The position numbers and the translations under genes were made by a program. 11,734 nucleotides of DNA from Planctomycetia bacterium (GTDB lineage Bacteria > Planctomycetota > Phycisphaerae > Phycisphaerales > SM1A02). Position 1 is the stretch's first letter. Every line of letters begins with the position of its first letter. The stretch is taken from positions 1 to 11,734 of the forward strand of contig JAACEA010000278.1 of the NCBI GenBank assembly GCA_009936695.1. The letters run 5' to 3'. Below are positions 1 through 7,256 of this stretch, one piece after another. The notes below the pieces were generated by a model. It saw nothing but the letters and a program-made list of their open reading frames with translations, ran no database searches and was not told the origin of the DNA.

Positions 1-80
1 CCTGGCGTCGGCCTTGGCGCGCGAGCAGGAGATGTCGAGGAGCCTTGAGGCGGTTCTAGAGAAGCAGGAGAGAGACGGCG

Positions 81-356
81 ATGCAAGAAGCGGCAAGTGC
101 AACATCCCAAGCTGAACTCTTCGCGATCGCCGCCGCGGTCCTCGGCGGCTGCAGCCTTCGCGGCGGGGAGGGCTCGGTGATCGGCGTGATCATCGGGGCC
201 GCGTTGATGCAGGTCCTGCAGAACGCCATCACCCTGATCGACTGGATTCCCGACAACATCCAGTATGCGGTCATCGGCGCGGTGATCATCGCGGGTGCGG
301 TCTCGGACGAGGGATTCCGACGGCTGGTGCTTCGAAGACGGGCTGGGGCACCTTGA
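81..356 (+). pseudogene. C-terminal fragment of a ribose-type sugar ABC transporter permease
   Basis: The 91 residues match the last quarter of RbsC-family permeases, inner-membrane subunits that pass a sugar from a periplasmic binding protein through the membrane. The family signature is clear: an AIAAAVLGGCSLRGGEG loop (residues about 15-31), then two hydrophobic segments (about 32-48 and 59-75) and a basic tail. A whole permease is usually over 300 residues, so most of it is missing. An in-frame TAG at 57-59 closes the frame upstream, and none of the three forward frames in the first 115 bases encodes the expected hydrophobic helices. The ATG at 81 has a GGAG ten bases upstream, so a short protein could be made, but it would lack most of the channel. 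It ends 49 bases before the aldose epimerase gene, which fits a sugar-uptake operon. The family match is confident; whether the break is real decay, an insertion or an assembly error is open. Confidence 0.65.
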
Positions 357-405
357 ATCGATCGAACCGATACCATCCGATTTCCTCAACCTCGGAGATT
401 CGTCC

Positions 406-1536
406 ATGCGTCACGCTCTGCCCGCCCTTCTCGCCGGTCTGTTCATCATCGCCGGAGGATGCTCGGTGAACTCGGCCCGCGTCGAGACCACGTCCTGGGG
501 CAGCGTGAACGGCGAGACCGTGCGTCGATACACGCTTCGGAACGAGAACGGAATGGAGGTCGGCCTCAGCGACTACGGGGCGATGGTCACCAGCCTCCGG
601 GTGCCCGACCGGAACGGACGGGCGGTCGACGTCGTGCTCGGCTTCGACACCGCGGAGGAGTATCCCGAGAAGAGTCACTATTTCGGATGCTCGGTGGGAC
701 GGGTGGGCAACCGCATCGCCGGTGGCACCTTCGAACTCGAGGGCGAGACCTACGAACTCGCCCGCAACAACCCGCCGAACCACCTGCACGGCGGCGACCG
801 CGGCTTCGACAAGCACGTCTGGGACGCGACCGAGATCTTCACCACCAAGGGCCCGGGCATCCGGTTCACCCGGACCAGTCCCGACGGCGAGGAGGGGTAT
901 CCCGGAACGCTCGCGGCCGAAGTCGTGTACCTCCTCACCGAGAAGAACGAACTGATCGTCGAGATGATGGCGACCACCGATGCGGCGACGCCCTGCAACC
1001 TCGTTCATCACACCTACTGGAATCTCGGTGGTCACGACTCGGGGACGATTCTCGACCATCTTCTGGTGGTCGGCGCGCAACGCTACACGCCGGTCGACGA
1101 GACGATGATTCCCACCGGTGAACTCGCCCCGGTGGAGGGCACGGCCCTTGACTTCCGCGTGGCGAAGTCGATCGGGAGGGACATGGACGCTTTCCCGGCG
1201 AATGACGACGGTCCCGGCGGATACGACCACAACTTCTGCCTCGACGGTGGTCCGGGTGAATTCCGCGACGTCGCGATGCTCGGCGATCCGGGGACCGGGA
1301 TCACCATGACCATCGCCTCCGACCAGCCCGGACTCCAGTTCTACACCGGCAACTACCTCGACGGCATGGTCGGGAAGTCGGGTGCGGTCTACGACCGCAA
1401 CCAGGGCGTCTGCCTCGAGACCCAGGCCTGGCCGGATGCGATCAACCACCAGGGCGAGCCCGAGTGGCCGGACGTGATTCTCCGGCCCGACGGCACCTAC
1501 CGGCACATCATGGTCCACCGGTTCACCACGAGGTGA
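406..1536 (+). CDS. galM: Aldose 1-epimerase (galactose mutarotase), exported lipoprotein-like
   Basis: This enzyme interconverts the alpha and beta anomers of glucose or galactose. At 376 residues it has normal length for the family plus a signal. The GalM landmarks occur in order: GNRIAGG (101-107), NHLHGG with the first catalytic histidine (H128), HHTYWNLGG with the second (H202), YDHNF with a sugar-binding aspartate (D274), and the GVCLETQAWPDAIN block with the catalytic base E338. I chose the ATG at 406 over the in-frame ATG at 295 because GGAG lies nine bases before it and it gives a clean signal sequence: MRH, a hydrophobic stretch, then AGGC with Cys19. That looks like a lipobox, though AGG is a weaker match than LAG. 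Mature protein would sit on a membrane facing the periplasm. The permease fragment upstream suggests it conditions sugars for uptake. Confidence 0.93.
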   Translation: MRHALPALLAGLFIIAGGCSVNSARVETTSWGSVNGETVRRYTLRNENGMEVGLSDYGAMVTSLRVPDRNGRAVDVVLGFDTAEEYPEKSHYFGCSVGRVGNRIAGGTFELEGETYELARNNPPNHLHGGDRGFDKHVWDATEIFTTKGPGIRFTRTSPDGEEGYPGTLAAEVVYLLTEKNELIVEMMATTDAATPCNLVHHTYWNLGGHDSGTILDHLLVVGAQRYTPVDETMIPTGELAPVEGTALDFRVAKSIGRDMDAFPANDDGPGGYDHNFCLDGGPGEFRDVAMLGDPGTGITMTIASDQPGLQFYTGNYLDGMVGKSGAVYDRNQGVCLETQAWPDAINHQGEPEWPDVILRPDGTYRHIMVHRFTTR

Positions 1537-2234
1537 CCGATCGGCGGGAGGGCGTTGGTCGACGTCCTCGTCGTGGAAGATCCACGGCACGCAGGGCGGT
1601 TGGAATCGTGTCGCTCCTGCTGCTGGGGGGCCTCGTCTCGTCGGGCATCGCCGTCCTCGCGGCCTCGACGAGCTCGGAGGAGACGGCGACCCTTCACCTG
1701 TCCGCGACGGATGCGGACGACCTTCGGTGGTGGAACCAATCGATGCCGGTCGGTCGCGATCTCGACTGGACCCTGGTTGATCCCCGACGCCGACGCTTCG
1801 AACCGGGACTCGAGGTCATCACCTTCGAGGCGCGAGCGATCTCCCGGGAGACGGGGCAGCCCGACATCGCGAGGGCCGAGCGGATTCGAGCGGGGTGGCC
1901 TGCGGCCTGCCTCGAGGGCGTCACCTGGTTCCTCATGCGGGCGACGAGTCCTCCATCCTCACCGGAGATGGTCGATGAGGGGCTGGTGCCGATCGAACTC
2001 GAGGGCGGATCCCGCTTCATCCCGATTCGGCCGATCATGGGTGGTCTGATCCTCGATTCGGTCGTGATGGCGGCGATCCTCGGAGGATTCGGCCGGGTGC
2101 CCTCCGTCTTGCGGTGGGTACGCGGTCGCTTCAGACGTCGGGCGGGTCGTTGTCCGGTCTGCGGCTATCCGGGGCTCCTGGTTCGATGCCCGGAGTGCGG
2201 GTTCCGACGGAATGCGCCACGGGGCGCGTGTTGA
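1533..2234 (+). CDS. Membrane-anchored protein with C-terminal zinc ribbon, function unknown
   Basis: I do not recognise a named family for the whole protein. From the GTG at 1533, which overlaps the epimerase stop (GTGA), it has 233 residues: a very basic N-terminus, a first membrane segment (about 23-45), a soluble region of about 120 residues rich in Arg/Glu, a second membrane segment (about 169-187), a basic linker and a four-cysteine zinc ribbon (C207, C210, C219, C222; CPVCG...CPECG). Both membrane segments and the N-in topology inferred from the basic start would leave the ribbon in the cytoplasm and the middle domain outside. Planctomycete genomes carry many small membrane proteins ending in such a ribbon; their role is unknown to me. 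The start is uncertain: no good ribosome site is seen, and a GTG at 1608 would shorten the basic N-terminus. Confidence 0.7.
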   Translation: MTDRREGVGRRPRRGRSTARRAVGIVSLLLLGGLVSSGIAVLAASTSSEETATLHLSATDADDLRWWNQSMPVGRDLDWTLVDPRRRRFEPGLEVITFEARAISRETGQPDIARAERIRAGWPAACLEGVTWFLMRATSPPSSPEMVDEGLVPIELEGGSRFIPIRPIMGGLILDSVVMAAILGGFGRVPSVLRWVRGRFRRRAGRCPVCGYPGLLVRCPECGFRRNAPRGAC

Positions 2235-2319
2235 CCTCGTGCCGGTGACCGGGGACCATCGGACACCGGATCGTCGCACGCCGTGCCGTTCCTCCGTCCT
2301 CTCACAGCAGGCCGAGACC

Positions 2320-3633
2320 ATGCCGACCTTCAAGGCCCCCAAGGGCACGCGCGACTTCTATCCCGAGGACATGGCGGTTCGTCGTCGAATCGAGGATGCC
2401 TGGCGCAGCGCGTCGATCGGGCACGGCTTCGAGGAGATCGAGGGACCGACCTTCGAGCACCTCGGGCTCTACACCGTGAAGAGCGGAGACGGCATCGTGA
2501 GCGAGCTGTTCTCGTTCCGCCGGTCGGGCGGGACCGACGACTACGCCCTTCGTCCCGAATTCACGCCGACCTTGGCCCGGATGGTCGCGGCCCGAGGGGG
2601 AAGCCTGCCTCGGCCGATCAAGTGGTTCGCGATTCCGTCCCACTTCCGCGCGGAACGCCCGCAGCGCGGTCGACTTCGCGAGTTCTTCCAGTGGAACGTC
2701 GACATGCTCGGTCTCGACGACCCGTCCGCGGATGCCGAGGTCCTCTCGACCGGACTCGCCGCGCTCGACGCGCTCGGTCTGCGTCCCGACGTCGCGACGG
2801 TCCGATTGAGCCACCGGGACGCGGTCGCGTCGGCGCTCGAGGCCCTCGGCGTCGAACGCGAGTCGATGTACGCGGCGTTCCAGCTGCTCGATCGTCGAGA
2901 CAAGCTCCCGCCCGAGGAGTTCGCGAAGAAGGCAGGTGATCTGGGACTCGGCCCGGACGGCCTCGCGGCGTTCGACCGACTCGCCCGCATTCGACGTCCG
3001 ATCACGGTCGATCCCGCGGAGATCGCCGCGGAGACCGGCGTCCCGGTCGCGGCGTTCGAGCCGATGGTCGCGTTGCGCGAGGCGCTCGACGACGCCGGTG
3101 TGTCGGAGTGGTGCGAGTGGGATCTGGGCATCGTCCGGGGTCTCGCGTACTACACGGGCACCGTCTTCGAGGTCCACGAAACGGGTGGGGGGGAACGTGC
3201 GATCGCGGGGGGTTGCCGGTACGACGGACTGGTGGAACTGATGGGGGGACCCCCGACCAGTGCGGTCGGATTCGGGATGGGAGACGTCGTCCTCGGACTG
3301 GTGCTGCGGGATCGAGGGCTGCTCGACGGCATCGAACCGCCGCGCCCCACGGTCTTCGTGCTGGTCGCGGATGACGTCGCGGAACGTCCGGCGGCGCGGA
3401 TCCTCGCGTCGCTTCGGCAGGCCGGCGTCCATGCACGCCGGAGCTACCGGGCGACGCGTAACGTCGGGAAGCTGATGTCGGAAGCGAGTCGCGCCGGTGC
3501 GGGGCATGCGGTGATCGTCGGGCGGGAACTGGAGGAAGGGATGGTGGTGGTCAAGGACCTGCGCGGCGGAGGCCAGGAGACCATCCCCGTCGACTCGCTG
3601 GTCACGATGTTCACGGGTGGAGACGACGAATGA
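2320..3633 (+). CDS. hisS: Histidyl-tRNA synthetase
   Basis: This class II synthetase charges tRNA-His with histidine in the cytoplasm. Its 437 residues are the usual length. Seen in order: the FKAPKGTRDFYPED start (4-17), LRPEFTPTLARM (77-88), motif 2 FRAERPQRGRLREFFQWNVD (109-128), histidine-binding motifs RGLAYYTGTVFEV (273-285) and AIAGGCRYDGL (294-304), a motif-3 segment GFGMGDVVLGL (317-327) and the alpha/beta anticodon-binding domain (about 343-431). The open frame runs upstream to 2212, but the ATG at 2320 begins exactly where family members begin. The motif-3 segment lacks the GxER arginine typical of the E. coli enzyme, and motif 2 has the WF...F...GRLREF style of a divergent bacterial clade. 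The stop overlaps the next gene's ATG (ATGA), pointing to translational coupling. Confidence 0.95.
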   Translation: MPTFKAPKGTRDFYPEDMAVRRRIEDAWRSASIGHGFEEIEGPTFEHLGLYTVKSGDGIVSELFSFRRSGGTDDYALRPEFTPTLARMVAARGGSLPRPIKWFAIPSHFRAERPQRGRLREFFQWNVDMLGLDDPSADAEVLSTGLAALDALGLRPDVATVRLSHRDAVASALEALGVERESMYAAFQLLDRRDKLPPEEFAKKAGDLGLGPDGLAAFDRLARIRRPITVDPAEIAAETGVPVAAFEPMVALREALDDAGVSEWCEWDLGIVRGLAYYTGTVFEVHETGGGERAIAGGCRYDGLVELMGGPPTSAVGFGMGDVVLGLVLRDRGLLDGIEPPRPTVFVLVADDVAERPAARILASLRQAGVHARRSYRATRNVGKLMSEASRAGAGHAVIVGRELEEGMVVVKDLRGGGQETIPVDSLVTMFTGGDDE

Positions 3634-4442
3634 TCACGACCTTCGGCATTCTCCTCATCGTGTGCTTCGGTCTCGCCGCGCCGTCGCCCCGGCAGTCGGG
3701 GCCGCCCGCCGCCCGGTCGGGGGACGATCTCGTGTCGCAACCGGCGATCGATGCTAACGACGACGACTCGAACGACGGGGTGCGGAGCCCGCCCGCGGTC
3801 GCATCGCGCACCGGGGTGACCGCCGTGTTGTCGACGCTCGACGCGCCGCCCCCGGGATTCGACGGCAAGTCCCGGGTCCTCCTCATCCCGGGCCGTGGTC
3901 TGCAGGGTTGGCGAGGCGTGGCGGTCGAGGATGATCTCGATGGATGGCGGGTCGACGAGAAGGGAAATCTTCTCGCGGGACCGGCCGACATCGAGACGGT
4001 CGAGCCCTACCGGGACTTCCAACTCCACCTCGAGTACTCGCTGCCCCGGACGCCGGGCCGAGTCGGCGTGCACGCGGCGGCCACCTGGATCCGTCTGCAC
4101 GATCGATTCCGGATCGAGTTCCGCAACGACTACGGACGTCCCGCCCGATCGTCGGGAACCGGATCGGTGCTGGAGCACGCCATGCCGCTGGTGAACGCGG
4201 CGCTCCCCGCGCCCGGCTGGCAGCCGGTGGACATCTACTTCCGAGGGCCGCGGATCGAGGACGGCGTGGTCACGGAGGCGGCTCGAATCACCATGATGGT
4301 GAACGGGGTGCTGGTGCAGAACAACGTGTCCTTGACGCCTTCCGAGGACGACGAATCGGCCCCATCGGAATCGAGTCGAATCATCCTCGAGGGCTGTGAC
4401 GTTCCGGTCTACTTCCGGAACATCTGGATCCGACCGTCGTGA
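3630..4442 (+). CDS. Secreted 3-keto-disaccharide hydrolase (DUF1080) domain protein
   Basis: The protein has 270 residues. A short signal sequence (about 1-17, ending near LAAPS) is followed by a low-complexity, acidic and proline-rich linker (about 18-75) and one DUF1080 domain of concanavalin-like beta fold (about 80-270). Supporting motifs are IPGRGLQGWRG (86-96), a WRVDEKGNLLAGP block (106-118), YRDFQLHLEY (127-136), an RIEFRND strand (161-167), GWQPVDIYF (196-204), MMVNGVLVQNN (222-232) and the closing VPVYFRNIWIR (258-268). Members of this family hydrolyse 3-keto-glycosides or are uncharacterised extracytoplasmic proteins very abundant in planctomycetes. The substrate here cannot be read from sequence. 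It overlaps hisS by 4 bases and mqnB by 4 bases, so all three are probably on one transcript. Confidence 0.85.
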   Translation: MITTFGILLIVCFGLAAPSPRQSGPPAARSGDDLVSQPAIDANDDDSNDGVRSPPAVASRTGVTAVLSTLDAPPPGFDGKSRVLLIPGRGLQGWRGVAVEDDLDGWRVDEKGNLLAGPADIETVEPYRDFQLHLEYSLPRTPGRVGVHAAATWIRLHDRFRIEFRNDYGRPARSSGTGSVLEHAMPLVNAALPAPGWQPVDIYFRGPRIEDGVVTEAARITMMVNGVLVQNNVSLTPSEDDESAPSESSRIILEGCDVPVYFRNIWIRPS

Positions 4443-5083
4443 TCGATCCCGCACGCTGTCTCGTCGTCGTCGCCACCGATCGCGAAGCCGCGCCGTTCCG
4501 GAGCGCCGGTCTACGGACGGTGGTCTCGGGAGTCGGACGCGTGAACGCCGCCGTCGCGACGACGATCGCGATCCAGGGCCTCGAATCGACGCCCTTCGTG
4601 ATCGCCTCCGGCATCGCGGGATCGCTGCCCCGGCCCGATGCGCGGTCGATCGGAGACATCGTGATCGGGGATCGTGCGATCGCCGCCGACGAGGGGATCC
4701 GCACCCCGACCGGATTCCAGTCGATCGCGGAGATGGGGTTTCCACTGGCGGGGTTCATGGACGGCGACGCCGTCCTCTCGGATGTGGGACTGGTCCGGGG
4801 GCTCGCGGCGCGGCTGCCGGACGCGGTGGTCGGCCCGATCGCGACGGTGGGAACCTGTTCCGGCACCGACGATCTGGCCTCGGAACTCGCCGCACGAACC
4901 GGGGCGATCGCGGAGGCGATGGAAGGCGCGGCGGTGCTCCAGGCGGCGGGATTGCTCGGGGCGCGAGCGGTGGAGGTCAGGGTGATCTCGAACGGCACCG
5001 GTGACCGGGCCCGGCAGGTCTGGGACCTCGACAAGGCGTTCTCGGCGCTCGTGAACGTGGCGGAGGCGATCGCGTCGGATTGA
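4439..5083 (+). CDS. mqnB: Futalosine hydrolase (menaquinone biosynthesis)
   Basis: The 214-residue protein belongs to the nucleoside phosphorylase/hydrolase fold. It matches the futalosine hydrolase subgroup, which splits futalosine into hypoxanthine and dehypoxanthinyl futalosine in the alternative menaquinone pathway. Seen are the SGVGRVNAA turn (30-38), SGIAGSLP (57-64), IGDIVIGD (71-78), VGPIATVGTCSGTDDLA (131-147), the EAMEGAA active-site motif (159-165, E162) and the VISNGTGDR...WDL block (182-197). In methylthioadenosine nucleosidases an aspartate stands where N185 is, so the Asn supports the futalosine branch. The start is the GTG at 4439 that overlaps the previous stop (GTGA). Other mqn genes are not in this window. 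Presence of this enzyme suggests respiration with menaquinone made by the futalosine route. Confidence 0.88.
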   Translation: MIDPARCLVVVATDREAAPFRSAGLRTVVSGVGRVNAAVATTIAIQGLESTPFVIASGIAGSLPRPDARSIGDIVIGDRAIAADEGIRTPTGFQSIAEMGFPLAGFMDGDAVLSDVGLVRGLAARLPDAVVGPIATVGTCSGTDDLASELAARTGAIAEAMEGAAVLQAAGLLGARAVEVRVISNGTGDRARQVWDLDKAFSALVNVAEAIASD

Positions 5084-5267
5084 TCGGCCTGCAGGGGTGG
5101 CGCTCGCCCGGTCGGTTCCCGGACCCCGCCGCACAGGTCGGATGACCGGATCCATTCCAATCGACGTGTTCGATCAACCGTTCGGACCCCGCTCAACAGT
5201 CGTGCCAGAAGGGCCGATGCCTCTCTCGGACCGTGGATCTTCCTCCACGTTCCTGGAGATGCATCAC
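5084..5267 (+). promoter_or_regulatory. Leader/intergenic region before the pilus cluster
   Basis: This is the longest gene-free stretch of the window and the only sizeable gap between the mqnB unit and the pilus genes, so a promoter for the pilus operon is expected here. I see no clear -35/-10 pair. An open frame continues through it from 5097 into pilM, but the encoded segment (5097-5267) does not resemble PilM, and PilM homology begins only after the ATG at 5268 or 5283. The 3' end holds alternative hairpins described separately. Confidence 0.4.
5232..5258 (+). promoter_or_regulatory. Alternative hairpins covering the pilM ribosome binding site
   Basis: Two mutually exclusive stems share the segment CTCCA (5243-5247). 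Stem A pairs CGTGGA (5232-5237) with TCCACG (5244-5249), six pairs around a six-base loop. Stem B pairs CTCCA (5243-5247) with TGGAG (5254-5258), five pairs around a six-base loop, and buries the GGAG that serves the ATG at 5268. Formation of A would free the ribosome site; formation of B would hide it. The pairing is seen in the sequence; any regulatory role is inference, and short GC-rich stems also arise by chance. Confidence 0.35.
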
Positions 5268-6500
5268 ATGCGCATTCGGAGGATGTTCTCGAAGACGGTC
5301 TCGCCGGTGGTCGCCGATTTCGGTGCGGCATCGGTGAAGCTTCTTCAGGTCGCCGACGGCGACGCCCCCTCGATCGTGGCCGCGGCCGAGCTCGAGATCC
5401 CCGACGAAGCCCGAGGAAACGTCGATCGGCGATTCGCCTTTCTCGCGGAGGAGCTCCCGGGCGTGCTTCGCGGGCACTCGTTCGAGGGCAAGCGGGTGAT
5501 CTGCTCCCCCGCGAGTTCCCACTTCATCGTTCAACAGAACAGGACCGACGAGTCCAGCCCGCTCAGCGCCGACGACCAGGTCGCGGCGGAGGTGGCGGGG
5601 CGGATGAACTGTCTTCCCAAGGCGGTCGTCGCACGATCCTTTCCCATTCCCGGAAGCGAGCGGGACCGGGTGGTGCTCGCGATCGCCCGCGATGACGTGA
5701 TGCGTCACGTCGATCTCTTCAAGCGATGTCGACACGACCTCGTCGGCGTCCAGCCTGATCAGGTCCCGATGCTCCACGCCTTCGACCATCTTCACCGACG
5801 TGACGAGGATCGTTCGATCAGCACGATGTACGTCGATGCCGGCTGGGGTGCGGTGAAGGTGGCGGTGGCCCGGGGCGGTCAGCTCGTCTTCGCGCGGATC
5901 ATCCACGTCGGCGGTCGACAGTTCGACGAGATCGCGGCGACGACCTGGGGTTGCACCACGACCGACGCCCGGGGGCGTCGACGTCGGAGCGAGGCGACGA
6001 ACGTCGCCCCGAAGCCGATCGCCGGACCCGAGACGTCCGGTCCCGGGGCCGGTTCGGTGATGCTCCGAGCCGGCATGGCGAAGGCCGATGCCGACCGAAA
6101 TCGTACCGACGCCACGCAGGACCCGAGCGTCGCGCTCACCGAGGATCGACGCACGGGCGAGCCCTCACCGACGCTGGCGGGCGTGACCACGGCCTGTCCG
6201 CAGCCGGACTTCCTCGAGGTGCACGAGACCATCGCCGACGAACTCTCGATGTGCGCCCGCTACGCCCAGGCGTCGCTTGGTGCACCGATCGACCGCATGG
6301 TGATGCTGGGGGGCGAGTCGCACAGTCGGCGCTTCGCGGGTCACCTGGCGCGTCGGCTCGGAATCAAGACCAGTGTGGGAGACCCCGTACGCAGACTGCT
6401 GGACCACACGCCGATCGGCGTCGGTCCGCTCGAACCCGGTCGGGAGTATCCCGAATGGGTCGTGGCGTGCGGAATGTGCGCCATGGGAGCCGCCGCTTGA
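5268..6500 (+). CDS. pilM: Type IV pilus inner-membrane assembly protein PilM
   Basis: PilM is a cytoplasmic actin-like ATP-binding protein that docks on the N-terminal tail of PilN. The 410 residues show the actin-fold pieces: VVADFGAASVKLLQVA (14-29, first phosphate loop), the second phosphate motif YVDAGWGAVKVAVARGG (188-204), IHVGGRQFDEIAA (212-224) and the adenosine-site MVMLGGESHSRRFAGHLA (344-361). I chose the ATG at 5268 because GGAG lies nine bases before it. ATG 5259 directly abuts that site, and ATG 5283 directly abuts a GGAGG. The segment from about 230 to 310 is an Arg/Pro/Thr-rich, apparently disordered insertion where the family normally goes straight into the helix before the second nucleotide motif, making this protein longer than the usual 350 or so residues. 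pilN follows after 15 bases. Confidence 0.85.
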   Translation: MRIRRMFSKTVSPVVADFGAASVKLLQVADGDAPSIVAAAELEIPDEARGNVDRRFAFLAEELPGVLRGHSFEGKRVICSPASSHFIVQQNRTDESSPLSADDQVAAEVAGRMNCLPKAVVARSFPIPGSERDRVVLAIARDDVMRHVDLFKRCRHDLVGVQPDQVPMLHAFDHLHRRDEDRSISTMYVDAGWGAVKVAVARGGQLVFARIIHVGGRQFDEIAATTWGCTTTDARGRRRRSEATNVAPKPIAGPETSGPGAGSVMLRAGMAKADADRNRTDATQDPSVALTEDRRTGEPSPTLAGVTTACPQPDFLEVHETIADELSMCARYAQASLGAPIDRMVMLGGESHSRRFAGHLARRLGIKTSVGDPVRRLLDHTPIGVGPLEPGREYPEWVVACGMCAMGAAA

Positions 6501-6504
6501 TCGG

Positions 6505-6510
6505 CTGGAG
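6505..6510 (+). promoter_or_regulatory. Ribosome binding site of pilN
   Basis: CTGGAG lies five bases before the ATG at 6516. The same hexamer stands five bases before the GTG of pilB (8607-8612) and nine before the ATG chosen for pilM (5253-5258). It acts as a local consensus supporting these three starts. Confidence 0.6.
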
Positions 6511-6515
6511 ACGTC

Positions 6516-7256
6516 ATGACTGAGAACAAGGACTTCAATTCAGGTTTCCTCCCCGACGACTACGTCGCCAAGCGTGCGGAACGACGCATGACCGTGCTTG
6601 CGGTCACGCTCTTCGTACTGGTGATGTTCGGGGTGACGACCGCCTTCGTGGTGACCCAGCGGAACTGGACGGACGTGCGTTCGGCCAGGACCGCGGTCAA
6701 CCAGCGTTTCGTCGCGGCGGGGGATCGGATCGCGGAGATGGACGCCTACGAGATGCGGGTCAGTCGCATGGTCGACAAGGCGCACGTCGCGGTCGGCCTG
6801 GTGGACACCGTGCCGCGATCCAACCTGCTCGCGGAGCTGGTCCGGCAGATGCCCGTCGAACTGAGTCTGATGCGGGTGGGGCTCGAGACCGACGAGATCA
6901 AGCCGCCGCGACCGAAGCCGTCGGCGGTGGCGACGTTGGCATCCGGTCGGAAGAAGAGTTCCGCCGCCGCGGACGTCGAGGCCGAGGAGATCCGTCCGGA
7001 GCCGCGCCGCTGGGCTTCGCGGGTGACGCTCGAGGGACTCGCACCGTCGCTCGACGAGGTTTCGCGATTCATCGACGCGTTGGTGAAGGTCGAGATCTTC
7101 CGACGCGTCAGGCTCGACCACACCCAGGAGAAGGAGATCGACGGTCGCCCGATGCGGGAGTACCGGATCCTCTTCGAAATCGATCCCGAGGCCGACATCC
7201 GCGAGACTCGAAGCATCGCGGGCGTCGTGGCCACCGAGACGGAGGATGGACGATGA
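6516..7256 (+). CDS. pilN: Type IV pilus inner-membrane protein PilN-like
   Basis: PilN is a bitopic protein whose cytoplasmic tail binds PilM and whose periplasmic part pairs with PilO. The 246 residues have that layout: a tail with FLPDDYV (11-17), equivalent to the NLLP-type PilM-binding motif of other PilN proteins; a basic stretch; one membrane helix (about 25-47); a helical region (about 50-90); a charged flexible linker (about 128-165) and a ferredoxin-like domain (about 166-230) containing VTLEGLAPSLDEVSRFIDAL. Primary sequence identity to model PilN proteins is low, so the call rests on architecture, the tail motif and position between PilM and PilO. The linker, rich in Lys/Ala/Glu, is longer than usual. 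The stop overlaps the pilO start (ATGA). Confidence 0.8.
   Translation: MTENKDFNSGFLPDDYVAKRAERRMTVLAVTLFVLVMFGVTTAFVVTQRNWTDVRSARTAVNQRFVAAGDRIAEMDAYEMRVSRMVDKAHVAVGLVDTVPRSNLLAELVRQMPVELSLMRVGLETDEIKPPRPKPSAVATLASGRKKSSAAADVEAEEIRPEPRRWASRVTLEGLAPSLDEVSRFIDALVKVEIFRRVRLDHTQEKEIDGRPMREYRILFEIDPEADIRETRSIAGVVATETEDGR

Noticed and set aside
2..115. Open frame entering from the left edge and ending at 113-115
   Set aside because: The 37 residues are hydrophilic and match nothing I recognise. It overlaps the permease fragment, and is mentioned only as a possible frameshifted or inserted piece.
4430..4700. Many CGATCG/GATC repeats here and across the window
   Set aside because: They are spread evenly through coding sequence at codon boundaries (Asp/Ile/Arg codons) and show no array spacing or iteron pattern.
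5097..5267. N-terminal extension of PilM through the leader
   Set aside because: The extension is frame-open but unlike PilM, and the ribosome site fits the ATG at 5268.
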